Positions 21,811 to 28,957 of a DNA stretch of 36,616 nucleotides are shown in pieces. The notes beneath the pieces were generated by a model that was given only the letters and a program-made list of their open reading frames with translations, was not told the DNA's origin and ran no database searches. This stretch comes from Candidatus Parcubacteria bacterium. GTDB taxonomy: Bacteria > Patescibacteriota > Minisyncoccia > Phycocordibacterales > Zambryskibacteraceae. The translations under genes were made by a program, and so were the position numbers. Position 1 is the stretch's first letter, and the number at the start of each line of letters is the position of its first letter. The stretch is from the NCBI GenBank assembly GCA_019658995.1, contig JAIFWN010000001.1:84852-121467 (forward strand). Reading direction: 5' to 3'.

Positions 21811-23515
21811 CATAATCCGTAAATTCAAAAAGAGTCTTGACCACAGCAGCCGGGAAATAAATCCGGAAGACATCTTTATCGACTCTGCCAATCTGCCCGG
21901 CCTTAACCGCGACCGTTTCGAAGGCCGCATGGAGAGGCCGATTGGGGAAAGGACATTCTTCTTCTTCAAAATTTTCCTGGCCATAGTGATTGTATCCCTA
22001 GCGGGTAAGCTCTGGGGTCTCCAGGTCAAAGACGGCAAGGTCTACGCGGAGGTAAGCGAAAACAATCGTCTCGACCGCACCATAGTCTTTGCCGACCGCG
22101 GAGTAATATATGACAGGAACAAACTGCCGCTTGCCGAAAACAGCATAAAGCCCGGGGAGGAGGACTTCGCCGGACGTAAGTATGCTCCCATACAGGGTCT
22201 CGCGGCGGTACTCGGTTATGTGAAGTTTCCGCAGAAGGACTCGAGCGGCCGCTACTACGATGAGTCATACCACGGCCAGGCTGGGGTGGAAAAGATTTAT
22301 GATTATCAGCTTAGCGGCGTGAACGGTTCAAAGTTAATTGAGTCCGATGCCCGGGGCGAGATCACGTCGGAGTCGATAGTCGAGTCTCCAAGGAAGGGAC
22401 TCGATCTTACTCTCGCCATCGATGCCCGCCTGACGGAAGAACTTTATAAAGCCATATCTGCCGCCGCTAAACTGAGAGGATTTACCGGGGGTGCGGCGGT
22501 CATAATGGATACAGAGACCGGAGAGATACTCGCCCTCACAAGCTATCCGGAGTATGACCCGAGTGTAGTAACAGCCGGAACAGATAAGGAAGAAATTAAG
22601 AGACTCCTGAATGATAAAAGTAAGCCCTTCCTCAACCGCGCAGTATCCGGCCTATACACTCCCGGCTCTATTGTGAAGCCGATAGTCGCTCTCGGAGCGC
22701 TTTCCGAAGATGTGATCGATCCCGGCAAGAGCATACTCTCGACCGGCGCGCTCACTCTCCCGAATCCTTATGACCCGGCACATCCTTCGGTCTTTAAGGA
22801 CTGGAAAGCTCACGGCTGGGTCAATATGCGTGAGGCTTTGGCGGTATCGAGCGATGTTTATTTCTACGAAGTCGGAGGCGGATTCCAAAACCAGCCAGGA
22901 CTTGGTATTACCAAGCTCGATAAATATTTCTCACTCTTCGGCATGACGGAGAAGACGGGTATAGATCTTCCCGCCGAAGGCGAAGGATACATTGCCAACC
23001 CGGAGTGGAAGGAGAGAACCTTTCCCGAAGATCCTGTCTGGCGCATCGGCAATACTTATCACACAGCCATAGGACAGTACGGCACGCAGGTCACGCCGGT
23101 AGCGGCGGCACGGTGGACCGCCGCATTGGCCAATGGCGGTACTCTCCTAGTACCCACAGTAGTGAAGGGCGGACACTCTGAAGATAAAAGGGTTTTGAGG
23201 AAAATCGATTTGCCGGAAGGCGACTGGGAGATAGTTCGCGAGGGCATGTACCAGAGTGTCCACGGCGGGGTAGCAAGCGGACTCTCCACTCCGGAGGTAC
23301 AAATTGCCGCTAAGACCGGTACGGCCGAGCTCGGTGTCCATAAGGAGTTTGTAAACTCGTGGGTTACTGGCTTCTTTCCTTACAAAAACCCCCGTTACGC
23401 TTTTGCTTTGATAATGGAGAAGGGTCCGGTAGCAAACTTAGTAGGCGCCACCTCGGTGATGCGTCAGGTTATAGACTGGATGACGCTAAACACTCCGGAG
23501 TATTTGCTTAATTGA
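21803..23515 (+). CDS. mrdA: Penicillin-binding protein 2, elongasome transpeptidase
   Basis: PBP2 cross-links peptidoglycan during elongation. The 570-residue protein (ATG 21803; a TTG 33 nt upstream is unlikely) has one membrane helix (about 50-70), a dimerisation/pedestal domain (starting DRGVIYDRN) and a transpeptidase domain. The active-site motifs are SIVK (Ser289, Lys292), SSD (349-351) and KTG (504-506). SSD in place of SxN is usual for PBP2. The gene follows the mreD-like gene with 8 nt overlap. The usual partner glycosyltransferase rodA does not follow; an orphan gene with its own terminator does instead. Confidence 0.95.
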   Translation: MHNIIRKFKKSLDHSSREINPEDIFIDSANLPGLNRDRFEGRMERPIGERTFFFFKIFLAIVIVSLAGKLWGLQVKDGKVYAEVSENNRLDRTIVFADRGVIYDRNKLPLAENSIKPGEEDFAGRKYAPIQGLAAVLGYVKFPQKDSSGRYYDESYHGQAGVEKIYDYQLSGVNGSKLIESDARGEITSESIVESPRKGLDLTLAIDARLTEELYKAISAAAKLRGFTGGAAVIMDTETGEILALTSYPEYDPSVVTAGTDKEEIKRLLNDKSKPFLNRAVSGLYTPGSIVKPIVALGALSEDVIDPGKSILSTGALTLPNPYDPAHPSVFKDWKAHGWVNMREALAVSSDVYFYEVGGGFQNQPGLGITKLDKYFSLFGMTEKTGIDLPAEGEGYIANPEWKERTFPEDPVWRIGNTYHTAIGQYGTQVTPVAAARWTAALANGGTLLVPTVVKGGHSEDKRVLRKIDLPEGDWEIVREGMYQSVHGGVASGLSTPEVQIAAKTGTAELGVHKEFVNSWVTGFFPYKNPRYAFALIMEKGPVANLVGATSVMRQVIDWMTLNTPEYLLN

Positions 23516-23540
23516 CAACTCTGGATTTTTAAGGTAATAA
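23512..23540 (+). promoter_or_regulatory. Possible promoter of the 132-residue orphan
   Basis: TTGACA at 23512-23517 overlaps the mrdA stop; 17 nt on is TAATAA, a weak -10. The leader to 23627 would be about 80 nt and includes the pairing segments CTTGAGAG/CTCTC near 23572-23591. Confidence 0.35.
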
Positions 23541-23626
23541 GAGCTTATTCCGTAGGGGCGAAGATCGTCCTTTCTTGAGAGAAGAACTCTCATGGCATCC
23601 AGCCGGAATGGCTCTTTGGGTGACTT

Positions 23627-24025
23627 ATGGATACTCCTACGAAGTTGTTCCTCGGAATCGTTGCGTTTGTGATTGCTGTAAATCTTGTCGAATGGGTTGT
23701 TCAAAAGGTTCTCAAGGCGAAGCGTGCGGAAGCTTTTGTGGGTCTCTTCATGACTGAGGAAGTAGTCATGGGGAAACTTGCCCGGCTCGCCGCTGAGCTC
23801 GACAGCATCTTCCGTGAACAAATCAGGGTTCAGTCTGAAGGTCTTGATCTTGGCGTCGAAGTCTGGGAGGACATGAATCGCAGAATGCAGGATATCATCT
23901 GCAAAAATAAGGCCGAGTTCTGGCAGGCAGTCGAGCTTGCGCGAACATTTGGTTTTCTCAAAGAAAACCCGATAGCTTCATATAGAGATGCTCTGAAGCC
24001 TCAAAAGAAGGACAGCTCTACCTAA
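23627..24025 (+). CDS. Orphan membrane-anchored protein, 132 residues
   Basis: I do not recognise a family. The protein has a single N-terminal membrane helix (about 7-27) followed by a long charged helical region (residues 35-115) that may form coiled coils, and a basic tail. A GGGTGA element about 5 nt upstream of the ATG may serve as ribosome-binding site. The stop codon falls inside the loop of the terminator hairpin at 24014-24045. The gene sits alone between mrdA and greA, in a slot where rodA might be expected; no RodA-like features are present. Confidence 0.6.
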   Translation: MDTPTKLFLGIVAFVIAVNLVEWVVQKVLKAKRAEAFVGLFMTEEVVMGKLARLAAELDSIFREQIRVQSEGLDLGVEVWEDMNRRMQDIICKNKAEFWQAVELARTFGFLKENPIASYRDALKPQKKDSST

Positions 24026-24045
24026 TAACGGTGGAGCTTTTTTAT
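24014..24045 (+). terminator. Intrinsic terminator overlapping the stop of the 132-residue orphan
   Basis: AGCTCTACC (24014-24022) pairs with GGTGGAGCT (24030-24038) around a loop TAATAAC that contains the TAA stop, and is followed by a run of T (24038-24043). Confidence 0.85.
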
Positions 24046-24060
24046 TGTGAATAGTTGAGG

Positions 24061-24089
24061 TTGATAAAGGCAGCTTTTCCTGGTATCAT
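24061..24089 (+). promoter_or_regulatory. Promoter of greA-lysS
   Basis: TTGATA (24061-24066), a 17-nt spacer and TATCAT (24084-24089) with a TG at 24081-24082 form a good extended -10 promoter. The start near 24096 leaves a leader of only about 8 nt. Confidence 0.65.
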
Positions 24090-24103
24090 TTTGCCATTAA
24101 TTT

Positions 24104-24565
24104 ATGCACACCGAATACCTGACCCAGAGTAAATTCGATGAGTTCAAGAAGGAGCTCGAGTACTTGAAGACCGAAAAAAGGACCGAAATTGCCAAGAGCC
24201 TCGAGTACGCCAAGTCGCTAGGAGACCTCTCGGAGAACGCTGAGTATCACGAAGCCCGCAACTCCCAGGCTGTGGTCGAAGACCGCATCAGCCACCTGGA
24301 GGCACTTCTCAAGTCCGCTTCAATTGTCTCTTCGCACAGTACAGACACTGTGGCTGTGGGCACTACTGTGACCCTTAAGCGCGAGAGTGACGGCAGCAAA
24401 AAGACTTTCACCATCGTTGGAAGCGAGGAGTCGGACGCAGCCGGCGGCAAGATCTCAGTCCGTTCGCCGCTCGGAAGTGCAGCTATGGGCAAGTCGAAGG
24501 GCGAGAGTTTCTCCTTCGAGACACCATCCGGCACTATGACCTACAAGGTTTTGGATATAGAATAA
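24104..24565 (+). CDS. greA: Transcription elongation factor GreA
   Basis: GreA rescues backtracked RNA polymerase by stimulating transcript cleavage. The 153-residue protein has the N-terminal coiled-coil hairpin ([20 protein letters not shown], then [20 protein letters not shown] with the acidic tip D-L-S-E-N-A-E-Y) and the C-terminal FKBP-like domain ([46 protein letters not shown]). Length is normal. It leads a two-gene unit with lysS 4 nt downstream. Confidence 0.96.
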   Translation: MHTEYLTQSKFDEFKKELEYLKTEKRTEIAKSLEYAKSLGDLSENAEYHEARNSQAVVEDRISHLEALLKSASIVSSHSTDTVAVGTTVTLKRESDGSKKTFTIVGSEESDAAGGKISVRSPLGSAAMGKSKGESFSFETPSGTMTYKVLDIE

Positions 24566-24569
24566 ACGC

Positions 24570-25928
24570 GTGGCTTCAATAGACGAAATACGCGAGGCGC
24601 GACTCCAAAAGCTAAAGCTCCTCGAAGAGAAGGGGATAAATCCATACCCCACTAGCGTTTCCCGCGACATGACTCTCGCGGAAGCGGCAGAAAATTTTGA
24701 TACATTATCCAGAGAGAGCAAGTCCATACACTTAGTCGGACGCATACTGGGCATAAGGGGGCAGGGTAAGATCGTATTCTTCGACTTCGACGACGGCTCC
24801 GCCAAATTCCAGGGGCTTTTGAAGAGGGGAGAACCGACCAAAGAGGATGAATTCGACCTCTTTAACGAGGTCTTTGACATCGGTGATTTCATCGAAGTTA
24901 AGGGTACGCTCTTCCTGACCAAACAGAACGAAAAGACGGTGCTAGTCGAGACCCTGCGCATGCTCGCCAAGTCCCTGCGTCCCCTCCCGGAGAAGTGGCA
25001 TGGCCTCCAGGATATCGAGGAGCGCTTCCGCAAGCGCTATCTTGATCTTATCGCGAGCAAGGAAGTTCGTGACCGCTTCAATACGAGATTTAAGATTATA
25101 TCTCTCATCCGCGAATTTTATATCGGGGATGGATACGCTGAGGTTGATCTACCCAACCTCCAGCCACTCGCCGGCGGAGCTACAGCCGCGCCATTCACTA
25201 CCCATCACAATGCTCTGGGCATGGACTTCTTCCTACCGGTGGCGCAGGAGCTTTATCTTAAGGAGCTTTTGGCCGGCGGGATGCCGAAAGTCTTTGAACT
25301 CGGCAAACGCTTCCGTAACGAGGGTATCGATACCACTCACAATCCCGAGTTCACTATGCTCGAAAGCAATGCCGCGTATGAAGATGCCGCCTCTCAGCGC
25401 GATTTTATAGAAAGACTTTTCCGTCATGTGGTACAGGGTATCTTTGGCACTCTGGAGTTTGAATACGGCGGGCACAAAATCAATCTTGAGAAGAAGTTCG
25501 AAGTTATGAAGTTTCCGGACATGAGCGATGATGAATATAAGAAAGAATTGCGCCCGAAACTGATTCAGCCGACCTTCCTCATTGACTATCCGGTAGGTGC
25601 AAATCCGTTTGCCAAGAGGAAAGATGATAATCCGGATCTGATCGACCGCTTCCAGCTCGTGATTGCAGGAGTCGAGCTCGTGAATGCCTTCTCGGAATTG
25701 AACAATCCTATCGACCAGAGAGAAAGATATTTGGAGGAAGATAAGAAGGGCAGGAAGGGGAATAAAGAAATTTCCCCGTCAGACCAGGAATATCTCGAGG
25801 CCATGGAATACGGCATGCCTCCGAACGGCGGTATCGGCATTGGTATTGACCGCCTGGTGATGCTTCTCACCAATGTCGTGAATATCAAGGAAGTCATCCT
25901 TTTCCCAACCCTGAAGCCGAAAAACTAG
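24570..25928 (+). CDS. lysS: Lysyl-tRNA synthetase, class II
   Basis: LysRS charges tRNA-Lys. The 452-residue protein begins at GTG 24570, 4 nt after greA. It has an N-terminal helix, an OB-fold anticodon domain (about 50-140, [20 protein letters not shown]) and a class II catalytic domain with motif 1 near [17 protein letters not shown], motif 2 [20 protein letters not shown] and motif 3 [16 protein letters not shown]. It is slightly shorter than the usual 490-500 residues, with trimmed loops. No terminator follows; the next promoter starts 2 nt after the stop. Confidence 0.96.
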   Translation: MASIDEIREARLQKLKLLEEKGINPYPTSVSRDMTLAEAAENFDTLSRESKSIHLVGRILGIRGQGKIVFFDFDDGSAKFQGLLKRGEPTKEDEFDLFNEVFDIGDFIEVKGTLFLTKQNEKTVLVETLRMLAKSLRPLPEKWHGLQDIEERFRKRYLDLIASKEVRDRFNTRFKIISLIREFYIGDGYAEVDLPNLQPLAGGATAAPFTTHHNALGMDFFLPVAQELYLKELLAGGMPKVFELGKRFRNEGIDTTHNPEFTMLESNAAYEDAASQRDFIERLFRHVVQGIFGTLEFEYGGHKINLEKKFEVMKFPDMSDDEYKKELRPKLIQPTFLIDYPVGANPFAKRKDDNPDLIDRFQLVIAGVELVNAFSELNNPIDQRERYLEEDKKGRKGNKEISPSDQEYLEAMEYGMPPNGGIGIGIDRLVMLLTNVVNIKEVILFPTLKPKN

Positions 25929-25929
25929 C

Positions 25930-25959
25930 TTGACATTTGACTAATCTGTGTGATATAAT
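25930..25959 (+). promoter_or_regulatory. Promoter of HTH-exported protein pair
   Basis: TTGACA (25930-25935), 18 nt and TATAAT (25954-25959) with TGa before it form a near-perfect promoter. It begins only 2 nt after the lysS stop. The leader of about 25 nt carries the AGGAGG-type site. Confidence 0.75.
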
Positions 25960-25989
25960 ATAGGAAGAAACCCTCGGCAGGAGGCAGAT

Positions 25990-26325
25990 TTGGAAACATT
26001 CGTTCGGTGGGAGGACATTCGCGAGGCGGCTCAGGATCGACGTAAAAAACTCGGTCTTCGGGAGACAGCCAAGGAAATGTATCTCTCGTACGAGGGGCTG
26101 CAAAGCTTTCTCGACGGACGGAGGTCCCAAGAGTCAACGAGAGCCAATCTCGTAGCTTGGTACCTCTGGCACAAGAACATTCGCGTATCGAATGAAGATG
26201 TCACGATCGCCAAGGGAATTCTCGTGCGGCATGCATTCGAGCTTCGCAAACCGCGAGCCCGAGAACGCCGCATGGGAGCAATCGTTGGCGACCTTTTCCA
26301 CCAATTGCTGATGTTGGACGATTGA
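25990..26325 (+). CDS. Small helix-turn-helix protein, probably DNA-binding
   Basis: The 111-residue protein has a lambda-repressor-like helix-turn-helix pattern at about 18-56 (KKLGLRETAKEMYLSYEGLQ then SFLDGRRSQESTRANLVAWY), where a turn helix is followed by a recognition-like helix. It has a basic C-terminal region (RKPRARERR). The start is TTG 25990 with AGGAGG about 5 nt upstream; this unusual start codon with a strong site is convincing. It is co-transcribed with the exported protein 24 nt downstream and may regulate it or itself. No family name is certain. Confidence 0.65.
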   Translation: METFVRWEDIREAAQDRRKKLGLRETAKEMYLSYEGLQSFLDGRRSQESTRANLVAWYLWHKNIRVSNEDVTIAKGILVRHAFELRKPRARERRMGAIVGDLFHQLLMLDD

Positions 26326-26349
26326 ACTTTCACAACAGGAGAGTGGAGC

Positions 26350-27012
26350 ATGAGACGCACCGTTATTATGCTTGCGCTCTGTGCTCCGTTTGCACTTGGA
26401 GCGCAGGAGTGGGAACAGGGCTTGTACTATCAGGCCCACTTCGACAAAGTCGGCCGTAGCTTCGAGCAATCTGGCCGGCTGTTGTATACGCAGGGCTACA
26501 TCGGGAAGGGTAAGAAAGGTCTGTGGGATTTCATTTCCGCGGATACCGGATACTTTTCCTTCGCGCTCGGCGGGTACTACACGCCAGCCAAGTACTTCGA
26601 TGCAGGCGTCGCTGTCGGGCTTGAGAACATTCTCACGGAGCAGGAAGCTTTGTCGGACGTCTGGAAGATTTACGCGCGTTATGCGGCGTATGTCCGTGCC
26701 GGTACTCTCAATACGGATAAGATCTTCCTGGCTCTCTACTACGAGAGCGGTACGTCGACTCCGCACTGGGTGCGCAGGTTCGATGCCGGCTGGTATCAGG
26801 CCGAGGCATCCTTCTCGGTCGGGAGATTTCTCTTCGGAGGCTTCTCTCAGACGGAGATCGGCACCGGCCCGCGGGTTCAGATCATGCTCATTGAGCGCGC
26901 TGGGCTGAAATTCCAGGCCTGGGGCTCGCCCAGCATGTACAAACTGGAAGAAAAGAAATGGGTCCATCGAGGCGTAGCTGGCGTGAACCTAATTCTTCAC
27001 AATCCCGAGTAA
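26350..27012 (+). CDS. Exported protein with beta-barrel-like strand pattern
   Basis: The 220-residue protein has a clear signal peptide (MRRTVIMLALCAPFALGA, cleaved before Q) and then alternating aromatic/hydrophobic and polar residues, with many Tyr/Phe/Trp-rich strands (for example YFSFALGGYYTPAKYFDAGV, then WKIYARYAAYVRAG). It resembles a small outer-membrane beta-barrel or a secreted beta protein, unexpected in CPR cells, which are thought to lack a typical outer membrane. It could equally be a secreted enzyme-like beta protein. The AGGAGAG site 7 nt upstream supports the ATG. It shares a transcript with the HTH gene and ends at its own terminator. Confidence 0.6.
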   Translation: MRRTVIMLALCAPFALGAQEWEQGLYYQAHFDKVGRSFEQSGRLLYTQGYIGKGKKGLWDFISADTGYFSFALGGYYTPAKYFDAGVAVGLENILTEQEALSDVWKIYARYAAYVRAGTLNTDKIFLALYYESGTSTPHWVRRFDAGWYQAEASFSVGRFLFGGFSQTEIGTGPRVQIMLIERAGLKFQAWGSPSMYKLEEKKWVHRGVAGVNLILHNPE

Positions 27013-27015
27013 CAC

Positions 27016-27052
27016 AGTCCCGTATCCACCGAAAGGTGGTACGGGGCTTTTT
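27016..27052 (+). terminator. Intrinsic terminator of HTH-exported protein pair
   Basis: AGTCCCGTA-t-CCACC pairs with GGTGG-TACGGGGCT around a GAAA tetraloop, with one bulged T and a G-U pair, followed by TTTTTC. Confidence 0.88.
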
Positions 27053-27060
27053 CTATGATA

Positions 27061-27088
27061 TTGACAAGTTAATTTAATATGATATGAA
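27061..27088 (+). promoter_or_regulatory. Promoter of EamA-like gene
   Basis: TTGACA (27061-27066), 16 nt and TATGAA (27083-27088) with TGa before it. The leader is about 38 nt and contains a GGAGA site near the start. Confidence 0.65.
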
Positions 27089-27132
27089 TACAAGCAGTCA
27101 GCCGTTCGTTTCAAAATTTCTCGGAGAAAATA

Positions 27133-27627
27133 ATGAAGCCAACTGTCTATGCCGTGATTGGCCTTGTCATGTATGGCCTTCAAAATGCCATCATCGACAT
27201 CAAGCTGAAGGGGTACTCGACCGTCAGCCTTCTCGTCGGGTTCTATCTGATTCTTCTGCCGCTCGGCCTTGGTTTGTTCCTCTATCAGAAGTACGTGGGA
27301 CAGCCACTGGTCATTCCATCCGGAAGTGCGATGATGACGGTGAGCGCTGTTGCGATCATGTTCTTCATTGCAGACTTCTTCTATATTGGTGCTTATACTA
27401 ACGGCGGCAATGCGATTGCGATTACAATCCTTGCCGCTCTGGTACCGGTAGTGGTGGCTCTGGTGAAGTTCGGCGTGATCCGGGAAGTCCCGACACCATA
27501 TCATTTCGGCGGATTTGTTCTTGCTCTTATGTCCGTGATGTTGGTCGCCTACGGCAACTCAAAGAAGCCTATAGAGTTAGGGACAGGAACTGCCATCGCA
27601 GTCGAAGAGCCGACCCTGGCCAAATAA
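27133..27627 (+). CDS. Small multi-pass membrane protein, EamA/DMT-like half transporter
   Basis: The 164-residue protein has about five hydrophobic helices (about 3-20, 28-50, 63-85, 88-110 and 118-140), like half of a drug/metabolite transporter. Motifs are weak: the ADFFYIGAYTNGGNAIAITILAALVPVVVAL stretch is the best match to the EamA pattern near the helix 3-4 region. Such halves usually work as dimers (SMR/EamA style). The substrate is unknown. A GGAGA site lies 8 nt upstream of the ATG. It forms a monocistronic cassette with its own promoter and terminator between unrelated genes. Confidence 0.68.
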   Translation: MKPTVYAVIGLVMYGLQNAIIDIKLKGYSTVSLLVGFYLILLPLGLGLFLYQKYVGQPLVIPSGSAMMTVSAVAIMFFIADFFYIGAYTNGGNAIAITILAALVPVVVALVKFGVIREVPTPYHFGGFVLALMSVMLVAYGNSKKPIELGTGTAIAVEEPTLAK

Positions 27628-27630
27628 TTC

Positions 27631-27666
27631 GCTCCGTACCATCGTAAGGTGGTACGGAGCTTTTTT
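27631..27666 (+). terminator. Intrinsic terminator of EamA-like gene
   Basis: GCTCCGTACCATC pairs with GGTGGTACGGAGC through 13 positions (one G-U) around a GTAA tetraloop, followed by six T. It shares AAGGTGGTACGG with the terminator at 27016. Confidence 0.9.
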
Positions 27667-27694
27667 ATACATAAAACAAGCTATTATTTTGTCC

Positions 27695-27723
27695 TTGACA
27701 AATAGGATAGATATTGGTATAAT
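27695..27723 (+). promoter_or_regulatory. Promoter of PQ-loop-like gene
   Basis: TTGACA (27695-27700), 17 nt and TATAAT (27718-27723), with TGg directly before, are consensus. The leader of about 42 nt ends in AGGAG and GGAGATG. Confidence 0.8.
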
Positions 27724-27771
27724 AGAAAAGGTTAGGTAGCACATTCACAACTTCTACATAGGAGCTCGGAG

Positions 27772-28368
27772 ATGTCGTCAGTCAAGGCGGTACTCTCGGT
27801 TGCAGCCGGCTTGATCTTCATCTTCGCGTTCTTCCCTTATATCAAGGCGATCGTGAAGAGGCAGACATGCCCGCGCAAGGCAACATGGTTCGTGTGGGCA
27901 CTTGGCGACATCATTATCCTCGCGGGTATGATCGACAAGGGCACCATCAGCGGTCAGCTGGTCGGAGCGGTTATCGGTGCGACTACGACCTTCATCCTCT
28001 CGGTCAAACTCGGTGAACCCGGATGGAATACGAGAGACAGGGTTTGTGTCACGCTGTCGCTTCTCTCAATTGGGCTTTGGCTCTACTTCGGTGAGTCGAA
28101 TCTCGGAATCGGTTTCAGCCTCTTGGCCCTCTGCATTGCGGCCTGGCCGACCTACGTGTCGGCTTGGGAAAAGCCGGAGAATGAGGACAAGAACGCCTGG
28201 ATCTGGTTCAACGTCTCAAGCGTCATCGCTGTGCTTGCGATCCCGCGGATGACATTCGCGGATGCTGCTCCGCCGATCGTCTTCATGGCGATCGACGGAG
28301 TGATGATCTATCTACTCTTCCTCCGTCCTAAGTGGGATAGAGTGAAGACAGAAATACTAGGCTGGTAG
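27772..28368 (+). CDS. Multi-pass membrane protein, PQ-loop/SemiSWEET-like
   Basis: The 198-residue protein has six or so hydrophobic helices. The second segment FPYIKAIVKRQTCPRKATWF followed by VWALGD is close to a Pro-containing, PQ-loop-like repeat seen in many CPR membrane proteins, and a second diverged repeat appears near WPTYVSAWEKPENEDKNAW. PQ-loop proteins carry small solutes such as sugars or amino acids, but the substrate here is unknown. An AGGAG site lies about 7 nt before the ATG. It is a monocistronic cassette with its own promoter and terminator. Confidence 0.65.
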   Translation: MSSVKAVLSVAAGLIFIFAFFPYIKAIVKRQTCPRKATWFVWALGDIIILAGMIDKGTISGQLVGAVIGATTTFILSVKLGEPGWNTRDRVCVTLSLLSIGLWLYFGESNLGIGFSLLALCIAAWPTYVSAWEKPENEDKNAWIWFNVSSVIAVLAIPRMTFADAAPPIVFMAIDGVMIYLLFLRPKWDRVKTEILGW

Positions 28369-28384
28369 AAGTTGTTTCAAACAG

Positions 28385-28412
28385 AAGGCCGTCGCGCAAG
28401 CGCCGGCCTTTT
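28385..28412 (+). terminator. Intrinsic terminator of PQ-loop-like gene
   Basis: AAGGCCG-t-CGC pairs with GCG-c-CGGCCTT around a GCAA tetraloop, with a short TTTT run after it. Confidence 0.75.
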
Positions 28413-28453
28413 CCATACTTTAAGAACAAATGTGGATAACTCGTCTAGTAGTG

Positions 28454-28499
28454 TGGCAGGTAGTGGGATACACTATCTATCAAGTGGGAGAAAGTGGTA
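28454..28499 (+). promoter_or_regulatory. MraZ operator: four TGGxA boxes in two phased pairs
   Basis: TGGCA (28454), TGGGA (28464), TGGGA (28485) and TGGTA (28495) occur with 10-bp start-to-start spacing inside each pair and 21 bp between the inner boxes. MraZ is known to bind direct TGGGN repeats separated by 5 nt ahead of its own operon. The last box sits just upstream of the -10, so binding would block transcription. Confidence 0.75.
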
Positions 28500-28502
28500 A
28501 TA

Positions 28503-28511
28503 TGACAAAAT
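28503..28511 (+). promoter_or_regulatory. -10 element of mraZ, leaderless geometry
   Basis: TGaCAAAAT ends 6 nt before ATG 28518, the same layout as frr. Alternatively TATGAC at 28501-28506 could act as the hexamer with an 11-nt gap. Confidence 0.45.
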
Positions 28512-28517
28512 CACGAA

Positions 28518-28952
28518 ATGTTCATAGGCGAGTACGCACATACCGTCGACGAGAAAAGAAGAATCTCGTTGCCAGCCAAATTCCGCAAGGAGCTTGGATC
28601 TAAAGTAGTAGTCACTCGCGGCTTGGATAATTGTCTTTTCCTCTTTCCTCACAAAGCGTGGCAGGCGATTTCGGAAGAAACCGCCAAGCTCGGACTGATG
28701 CAGCATGATACCAGAGGCTTTACCCGCTTCATGTTCTCCGGGGCTTCCGAGATAGATGTCGACTCAATGGGCCGCATCCTCATCCCGGATTATCTCCGAG
28801 AGTTCGCAGGGGTGAAATCCTCGGCTATCTTCGCCGGAGTCCACAACCGCATCGAGATCTGGAATGAAAAGCGCTGGGAATCTTATAAAAAGAAGATCGA
28901 AGGCGAGGCCGAGGAGATGGCCGAGAAGCTCTCCTCGATAGGTCTCAGATAA
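28518..28952 (+). CDS. mraZ: Transcriptional regulator MraZ
   Basis: MraZ is a ring-forming AbrB-fold regulator that controls the division and cell-wall operon it heads. The 144-residue protein has two SpoVT/AbrB-like repeats: the first MFIGEYAHTVDEKRRISLPA (1-20) with FRKELGSKVVVTRG, the second ASEIDVDSMGRILIPDYLRE (about 76-95), each with the conserved D-x-(K/M)GR. Upstream lie matching operator boxes, so autorepression is expected. It is followed 5 nt later by rsmH. Confidence 0.96.
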   Translation: MFIGEYAHTVDEKRRISLPAKFRKELGSKVVVTRGLDNCLFLFPHKAWQAISEETAKLGLMQHDTRGFTRFMFSGASEIDVDSMGRILIPDYLREFAGVKSSAIFAGVHNRIEIWNEKRWESYKKKIEGEAEEMAEKLSSIGLR

Positions 28953-28957
28953 ACGAC

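Noticed and set aside
21803-23515. SSD in place of SxN in the PBP2 active site as an abnormal catalytic change
   Set aside because: As I recall, SxD is usual in PBP2-class enzymes, so this is not a defect.
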